Source: Aurelia coerulea
Taxonomy: Eukaryota > Cnidaria > Scyphozoa > Semaeostomeae > Ulmaridae
Length of the DNA stretch: 64,000 bases
Assembly (NCBI GenBank): GCA_039566865.1
Contig: CM076959.1
Span: 19,576,501-19,640,500 of the forward strand
Direction of reading: 5' to 3'
The notes beneath the pieces were generated by a model, which searched no databases, had not been told where the DNA came from, and was given only the letters and a program-made list of their open reading frames with translations. Positions 57,125 through 64,000 of the stretch are shown here, one piece after another. The stretch's first letter is position 1. Each line of letters starts with the position of its first letter. A program made the translations under genes and the position numbers.

Positions 57125-58165
57125 GTTTGTTTTAAAGGGCTAGAAATAATTATTTCTAACCTCAAATCATTGAATTGAGCGTTCTTGATACCACATTTTA
57201 GCTCATGAAAATGCTAATTTTTGACGGTGCTTGAAGAAAGAGGCATCACTCTCCCAATTTTGGAATTGATAATCTCCTTCGGTACAGAGTAATTAGTTTC
57301 ATGCTTTTAATTATGTTACTTTTTCGGTTTCCATCTCAAAAATCTGAGATTTCCCAACAAATTGTCTGCCTTACAACACAGACGATCTTAAGATGCCATA
57401 GCAAGAGAGATACAATGCGACACAAGGTAGTATAAGAGCCATTGATGCAACGAGAAACCGATGCAGAGCATGCACAATGATGGCCAACTAATGGAACCTT
57501 TTACAAAACGCATTAACGGTTTGTTGTGCACATTAGCTAGGAATAAAGTAACATAGCATTAACCTTAGGGCTCAGATCATCGCTACCTTTCCTGTAGCCA
57601 TTGTTCTTCACGAAATAACCCTCTGTCATTGCCCGTTCTAGAAATCTGAGTTCCTAGTGGCAACATTGTGCTGTTGAGCTCACCAAATTCAGTTCAGAAG
57701 ATGTCGGCTTTTAAAATCTTTTATTGTATGGTGATCAAGACCTTTCTGATGAGTTGAACAGAAATCTACTCGAATTAACTTTACGCTTCATCCACGAAAC
57801 TGGTCGCTTTGATTAAGATCTATCGAGACCACAGCTATGTACTAAGCAACCACCAAGTCCTTTATCTAAATAATTCTTTTCTTGGTAAATTCTGTTTCAC
57901 ATCAGATGTCAGGCATTTTACTTACCAAAATCATCATCAGAATGATTTGCACTTGTGATATCTTTCAACTCATTGCAACCCTGACCTGACATCTGATATG
58001 AGACAGAATCTAGTATAGTATCCATTAACTTTTAATTGCTTCGTAATGTGACTGTATACAGTTTAACGTTTTATGTTTTATATATTGGCCATGGGGCAGT
58101 CATTGTATTTCGCTCCCCATGGTAGCTTACCTGTAGTGTTGTATAGTAACTTAAATAGGTATAGT
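57125..58165. other. No gene recognised
   Basis: Unique-looking AT-rich sequence. 'acatcagatgtcaggcatttta' and 'cctgacatctgatatgaga' near 57900-58010 form a loose inverted pair. No exon signature. Confidence 0.5.
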
Positions 58166-58166
58166 A

Positions 58167-58764
58167 CCGGGTGAATCAGAAAAAAGAATCCCCGCTTGGA
58201 AGGTCACTGCTCCATGATCATCAAAGCAATGATATTGAAAACTGTCTTGTTTTATTGCCAAATGTTCAATTAGGTTCAGTAATTTACCCAGCCTTAATCG
58301 GCCATTCCTTCCCGTCGATATGAATGATTTTCTGCAGAAAGGCCTTCCAAAAACCTGCAAAAACGAATGAAAACAATATGGGCAAATTTTCCTACCTAAG
58401 ATTGATGACACTCACATAAATTCATGTATTTTGTCCTCTTGGGAGAATAGAATTCCCTTCAGTAGGTCATCGATACCAGGGGGATGACTTGTTCATCCTC
58501 CCAAGAGGATCGCTGCTGTAAGGCGATTGTAAGGCAGAAATGGAAGGGAAATTTGTTCATGATTTTGGGCACGTTTTGAAGGTTTTTTGATGAGGCTTTC
58601 TCGAGAAAATCCCTCAGAATTTCAGAATGGAGTGGTCGATTTCAGTCAAGTAAATTTTATAGTAGATTTGAACATTTCTACCATTAAAACTATATGTTTG
58701 CCGATATCATTGTCTTGATATCCAGGGACTTTCAAACGGGGATTCTTTTTTCTGACTCACCCGG
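58167..58764. mobile_element. Mariner-like MITE, family 'CCGGGTGAGTCAG', copy 2
   Basis: TA flanks on both sides (58165-58166 and 58765-58766) enclose CCGGGTGAATCAGAAAAAAG and its inverse. Closely similar to 1186-1770 throughout, including 'cttaatcggccattccttcc'. Confidence 0.9.
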
Positions 58765-59437
58765 TAGGATGTAAGATTATTGTAATTTTGTATTTGGACA
58801 AAAAAGAAAGCTTTTAAAACAACTCAAAAATATTGCAGGAACTTATTGAATGAGTTAATGGCGTTTAGAATGCCACCGCAAAGGCATTTTAAAAGTGGGC
58901 CTTTTTCTGATACACCCGGTATATAATGAGGATAAGACTGAATATGATTGATGTAAAATGTTATTTTAGAAATGGCAAGAAAGAGGAGGACCTGATATGC
59001 CCAACCTGCATTGAGTACCATGACACAACAGAGCATATAGGATAGTGTATGAAGGGAAATATGTTTGTATGTGTAGGGAAGAATAGTAAAATATCGAGTG
59101 AAAACGTGACAGAATTGGAAAAAATGAGGAACCAATGCAAACAAATAATTGAATATAAAATGAATTACGAACAATAGAAAAGGAAAAGAAAAAGTGGGGG
59201 GGGGGGGGAGGAGAAACAGAGTTAACTGTGCTTTCATGGATAGTAATATTATGATCCGTGTCCGTGAAGGCAGAGAGGCTCTATTTGAACCACCTTGAAT
59301 CCTCATGAAAAGGAAAAGAAAAAGTGGGGGAGGACCCTCATGAAAAGCCCTCTCGAGTGACTGAGGCCTTCCTCTGTAAATATCTGTATTATTATTATTA
59401 TATTATTATTAATCGAATTCATTCATCATTCTTTTAG

Positions 59438-59569
59438 AACGATAACTTTGGAGTTACAATGAACATCAGAAAAGCTTGGGCGAAAGGATACACTGGGAAG
59501 AATGTTACAATTTGCATAAATGATATAATCGGAGTGGAATACAGACATGATGATTTATTTCCAAGATTT
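59438..59569 (+). CDS. Proprotein convertase exon with catalytic Asp region
   Basis: The acceptor 'catcattcttttag' and donor GTATGT bound a 44-codon exon, phase 0/0. It reads NDNFGVTMNIRKAWAKGYTG, then KNVTICINDIIGVEYRHDDL. This is the segment of kexin/furin-like proteases around the first catalytic residue (usually 'AWxxGxTGxxVxxxILDDGIExxHPDL'). Here the LDDGI core is replaced by NDIIGV, with one extra residue, so the acid may be retained but the loop is altered. No neighbouring exon was found on this strand. It could belong to a diverged gene or a pseudogene. The 1.8-3.0 kb exons are on the other strand, so this is a separate copy. Confidence 0.7.
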
Positions 59570-59854
59570 GTATGTATTTGTTTAATTTTATATACTTTAT
59601 TTAGAGATATGATATCATCTCAACAGCTCTTTTTTCCAGCTATCACATAACACTGCTTGTGTAATTTGGCATGCCAATCCGCTAGTTAACCTATTAACCC
59701 TATCTGTAGTGTACTTATAGCTTCAAACTGTGACTCTTGACCATACAGCTTAAAAACTGACTAATTTAGGCTATCTCCGCCGCGTTTACGGGGGGAGTAA
59801 TCAGATCGCTACTTTCTTAACCCTTTCATTTCATTTCATTTTTCATTATTTTAA

Positions 59855-60196
59855 CCCTATCTCAACTGGGGAAACCGCAATGAAATGAGGCACTAAATTG
59901 AAATTTTTTATTTGAAATTGAGTTGGATATAATCAAATACATGTGCAAGCATGATTTGGCATCTGTTTCAAATTAATATCTGCAACAATTAAAAAAATTG
60001 TGCAAATTTCGTTAAATACACAGTAAAACATTTGTTGCCATGTTTACGGTGCTATATTTAGAATCTTGAAATTTTCATCATTCGATACAGTATAGATATA
60101 AAGTAAAAGTAGCAGAATCTTGGCATCCTGCTTTGCATATTTTAGCATTGGCGAATAAAAGTTTGGTTTGGGGGTGGCCTACCAGGTGAGATAGGG
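59855..60196. mobile_element. Short piggyBac-like MITE
   Basis: TTAA on both sides; ends CCCTATCTCAACTGG and inverted CCAGGTGAGATAGGG. It shares end sequence with the G-tract family but lacks the G-tracts and is only 342 bases. A solitary left end of the same type lies at 59698. Confidence 0.85.
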
Positions 60197-60199
60197 TTA

Positions 60200-61030
60200 A
60201 TAAGGTCACACCACGTGTCTATTCCTAGCGTTGATTGGTTAGATCAAAGTTAACTTTTTGAAGCGAAGTGACGGTCGAAACGACGTTCGAAGTGACGATC
60301 GACTTTTCTTTCGACGCTCGAAGGATGGAAGACCCTCGATTTGTCTTCAGATCTCTCGTAAGATTTTAGTCTCTGTTTTTGAATCAGTTTGGCTGTGAGT
60401 CCTTGCATGAATGAAAATAAGATATCAGGGCAGCATACGAGTCAAATCTTTCAATAGGGCACAGGAAAACCCGCAAATCTTCCAATTTCACGCTTATAAG
60501 CCAATGATATCGCCGTATTCCGATATTCCCACTGGGAGAGAATTTTCAATTTTCCATTCAGCTCAATTCGATTTTGTATTAAACCAGTCGAGTCTGCACG
60601 CAGGCTACAGTAGCAAGCGCTTGCTCCTTGTTTCGTAGACCCTTTCCTCCTTTGGGATAATGGGTCTACGAGTAGGCTACATGCTTTACTTCTGCACAAG
60701 GAATCATTTGCTATTTCTATCCGATAATTGAGGGGACAGAAATAGAGCAAAAAATGCGAGGAGGAGAGCAACAAATAGCAATAGGGTAGGGCACCGAGCG
60801 GCACAGTGTGGGCCTATCTATTTTTCAAAACAACACAACCAACACAACCCGGCAGCCCATCATGTGATCACTTTCAGCGCGGCGTATTGCGCTTGCCTAG
60901 ATCGAAAGTTATTTTTAGATAGGCCAACTTAGCCTTGCACATACCCTTTAATATAGTCTATATACAGTTAAAGCAAAATTATGTACAGTAATCTATGTAG
61001 TAGCAGCTGCTCTTCCAGGGCGTCGTGTTT
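60200..61030. other. No gene recognised
   Basis: 60440-60530 is the inverted copy of the dispersed repeat at 29380 and 47515. The rest shows no exon or element ends I can support. Confidence 0.5.
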
Positions 61031-61034
61031 TAGT

Positions 61035-63404
61035 TTGTTTTCAGCTCGTATAATAACTTTTCAATTGTTTTTTTAATCTACTAAGTGTAGGGGGCTCTCT
61101 GATATTGATGGGTATATTGTTCCAAGTTTTCAGAGCCGAATAGTGAAAGCCTTTCTTGACATATTCAAGATTATTTCTTGGGATTTGTAGGTCCTGCAAT
61201 TCCTTGTTCTGTAGTTGGAATGCTGGGTCCTATGATGGTATTTACCCCAAAGGCTTTCGGGACATTGCCTGTTGATTATTTTATATGTCATAACTGATCG
61301 ATCAAATATTATTAGTTGTTCAACGGTCAACCAATTATGAGACCAATTGTCTTTTAGTCTGGCCTTATCAATAATCGAACGGGCTCTGTCCTGCAGACGT
61401 TGGAGGGTATTCAATTTTGATTTAGGAAGACTCCCCCAAATAACATTGGCGTATCGCAGATGGCTTTCTACAAGTGCACGGTACACATGCTCCAGCTGGG
61501 ATTGGGAAATGAGATTTTTCAATTTTTTAGTGACTTAAGACCGCCACTAATCTTCCCTTTCACTTTGTTGAATTGTTCATCCCAGTCTAGCCCTTCATCC
61601 ACAATAATCCCCAGTGATTTTGTCTTCACCACACGCTTAATTTCTGAATTGTTAAGATTCAGTGGTTCTGAGATTTCAACCTTATTTGTCCTCCGTGGAT
61701 GGCCAATGATCATGTATTCAGTTTTTTTCGGGTTGGCACTTAACTTGTTTATCCGCATCCATTCCGAGATGTTTCTTAATTCTTTGTAATTAGATCATCG
61801 ACGTTACTAGATGTTAATGTAACATGTGTGTCATCTGCATACATACTAGCCCTAGAGAATTCTAAGCATTTTTCAAAGTCATTAAGGTAGATTATAAATA
61901 GGAGTGGTCCCAAGCAGGATCCTTGAGGTACACCACATGTTACCAATCTAGCCCCCGACTGTTGTCCATTAACTGAGCAGAATTGCTTTCTACCACTTAA
62001 GAAGGACGTGAACCATTCTCCTGAACTTGCCCTGATACCGAGTGCACCTAACTTTTTTATCAGTATTGTATGATCTACGGTATCAAACGCCTTTTTTAAA
62101 TCAAGAAATATGGCCAAATTGAGCTGTTTTTTATCCATATTGTCATACCAGCAATCAGTACCGTTTATCAGGGATGTTACAGTGGAATACAGTTTTCGAA
62201 AAGCAGATTGATTTGGTGTCAATACTTTGTTAGTTATGAGATAATCAATGAGCTGATCGTGAACTATTCTTTCCAACATCCTAGAAAAAACTGAGATGAC
62301 CGAGATCGGCCTATAATTGTTTCCATCCCTTTTTGAACCTGCTTTAAAAATTGGTGTGACTCTTGCTAATTTCCAGATATCTGGGAAGACACCATACTTC
62401 AATGACGAGTTGAAAACCATGGTTAGTGGCTTCCAAATGAAGTCTGCTGCATCTTTAATTAGCATAGTGGAGATCTTGTCTGGGCCTGGTGCTTTGCCAT
62501 TTTTCAGTTGCTTTATGGCGTTCAGCACATATGTTTCATCAATGGGTACAAATGTCATTTTGTTCTGTTGAATTTTGATATGCTTGAGAGAATCATCATC
62601 AGGCCTAGACTCTAACTTGCTAGCAAGTTTCGGTCCTATGGTGGTAAAATGATGATTAAGTGCTTCAGCTATATCCTTTTCTTTAGTAATTGTTTTCCCC
62701 TCAACATCTAAGCTCGAAATTTCTGTTGAAGGAGCTGCTTTGTCCAGTACCTTATTAATAACCTGCCACATTCTTTTTGGATCTCCCTTGTTTTCTTCAA
62801 TTAACCCAAGATAATGCGATTGTACTGCATCTCGAATTTTTTGTGTTACTTTGTTACGGAGATGCTTATATGTGTTCCACTTTTCAGGAGATGTTTTCGT
62901 CGCTTTCTTAGCTGCATCCCTCTCTTTCATTAGTTTCCTAATGTCTGGGGTTATCCAAGGAGTAGAAGTGTTACCTACTCTCCTCTTTTTCAGGGGTGCA
63001 TGGATATCTAAAACCGACTCAAAGATCTCCTGAAAAGTGGTAGCCATATTATCAGGATTATCAGCATAAGAGCTTAGGATGGTTTCCCAATCTATCTGCT
63101 GCAAGTCGTTGCGAAACGATGTCCTGTCATAATTGCTCAGACTTCGAGTCTCCAATACTTTTGGTTTCTTATTTTTGACTCGCCAGGCTTTCAATTTTTT
63201 TGCGTTTGAGCTTTGGTCATTTTTGAAATTTAAATTTGAAAGAAATTTAAATTTAAATTTACATTGGAATTTATATCCGTTTCTCTCGGCCCAATCTGAA
63301 CCCAGTAAACCAAGTGCTGGACTTTCGTCGTCATTGTACCGTCCAGTTGCGATTTGATTGTACAAAACTGGTGGAAGTCTATGATATGTAAAGATTAGAC
63401 CCAT
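61035..63404 (-). mobile_element. LINE reverse transcriptase, nearly intact
   Basis: The minus strand frame 63404-61776 includes the linker (SVLDIHAPLKKRRVG), GKAPGPDKIS, NYRPISVISVFSRMLERIVH, FLDLKKAFDTVDH, CGVPQGSCLGPLLFIIYLND and SMYADDTHVTL. Three single-base shifts (near 61780, 61530 and 61150) separate the thumb and C-terminal parts, which end YSALKTWNNIPINIREPPTL. The endonuclease is lost by truncation, and the first ~60 codons after 63404 are low-complexity and unrelated. Distinct family from the 37-41 kb copy. Confidence 0.93.
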
Positions 63405-63815
63405 TCACCCATTACACATTTTTTTTATAAGAAACTGGTTTATAAGAAACTAGTACTACGATGACCAATAATTTAAGAATCTCTAGTACTACACTCAAGA
63501 ACAGTTAAGAAACTCTTAAAATTCAATTTCTGTATGTCTCTTTTATTTTATCTCTCTAACAAAGGTACCTTCATCTTTTTTTAACTTTTAACTGCAAAAA
63601 TTGGTATTTTTTTGCCTGAATGTGCATGGCTTATTCGTGATGACAATGTCAATGTAAAATGGAAGCCTCAAATTTGAACAATATCGCAATTTTAGGCCCA
63701 AAAATTAAAAAACTAATTAAGAAACTTTTACTACTAAAACACCGAAATTTTCATGCGAAATTAAGAAACTTTTAGTACTAAGTGCTGATCCAAGTTTCTT
63801 ATAAAAAAAACGTGT
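63405..63815. mobile_element. 'TAAGAAACT' MITE, uninterrupted copy
   Basis: The ends 'acacattttttttataagaa' and inverted 'acacgttttttttataagaa' enclose 400 bases that match the split copy at 26748-28738. The last 185 bases of the window beyond it show nothing recognisable. Confidence 0.8.
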
Positions 63816-64000
63816 ACATGGTTTGGTGGGAACTGACAGTCCCCTTCTTCTCTTTTGACCGTTTGTATATTTTTTGTTTTTGTTCCCTGTATTGCTTTAT
63901 TTTTATGTTGTTGTTTTTGAAGTATTTGTAAAGTGGTAAGTACCGTTCTTGGTGGAGGCCAGATAACTTTGTGACTTCCTACGCCGAGAGCGGTACAGTA

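Noticed and set aside
56113..58918. A single 2.8-kb element bounded by 'CCAGGTGTATTAGAAAAAG' and its inverse
   Set aside because: Ends match over about 45 bases, but two complete MITEs lie inside and no target duplication is clear; two separate fragments are equally likely.
59459..59650. Frame at 59459 as a complete small protein starting at ATG
   Set aside because: The ATG is internal to a convertase exon (family alignment begins upstream at 59438) and codons after 59569 are intron.

Overview
This window is non-viral nuclear DNA from a multicellular animal, most likely a marine invertebrate. The evidence is spliced genes with GT-AG introns, animal-type proteins (BRICHOS precursor, kexin/furin-family convertase), an AT-rich background, and a dense load of non-LTR retrotransposons and short inverted-repeat DNA transposons. 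I cannot fix the phylum from sequence alone. BRICHOS precursors of antimicrobial peptides are best known from polychaete annelids, but cnidarians and other phyla are not excluded.

Host genes fill only a small part of the window. (1) 1821-2991, minus strand: three consecutive exons of a subtilisin-like proprotein convertase, with the catalytic His and a PC2-like Asp at the oxyanion position; the Ser exon is not in view. (2) 10595-10713, minus: a lone signal-peptide exon of an unknown secreted protein. (3) 14.26-16.86 kb, plus: a short paralogue of gene 4. (4) 21.4-36.34 kb, plus: a complete gene for a 241-residue secreted BRICHOS-domain precursor that ends in a basic, cysteine-rich peptide behind a KRTKR processing site. 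(5) 59438-59569, plus: a second convertase exon covering the catalytic Asp region, slightly degenerate.

Genes 3 and 4 are the main discovery. They share promoter sequence, a 5' non-coding exon, a 14-codon signal-peptide exon, a linker exon and a terminal exon with the same phase-1 boundary and the same eight-cysteine layout ending in an identical PFCC. Gene 3 lacks the two exons that carry the BRICHOS cysteines, yet its linker exon has an alternative phase-1 donor that would join the terminal exon in frame. The locus therefore seems to hold one chaperoned and one chaperone-less form of the same new cysteine-rich peptide family, 11 kb or more from a convertase of the class that could mature it.

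The rest is largely mobile DNA. It includes LINE copies of several CR1/L2/jockey-like families (7.3-8.7, 22.4-23.9, 37.4-40.9, 51.4-55.1 and 61.0-63.4 kb, plus relics) and piggyBac-like TTAA elements with G-tract hairpins at their ends (9.5, 12.0, 29.8 and 59.9 kb). There are hAT-like elements with visible 8-bp target duplications (3.4, 24.7, 25.5, 40.9 and 52.8 kb), mariner-like TA elements (1.2, 4.0, 27.1, 44.1, 56.4 and 58.2 kb), long palindromes and several tandem repeats. Many are nested, and several sit within the introns of the BRICHOS gene.
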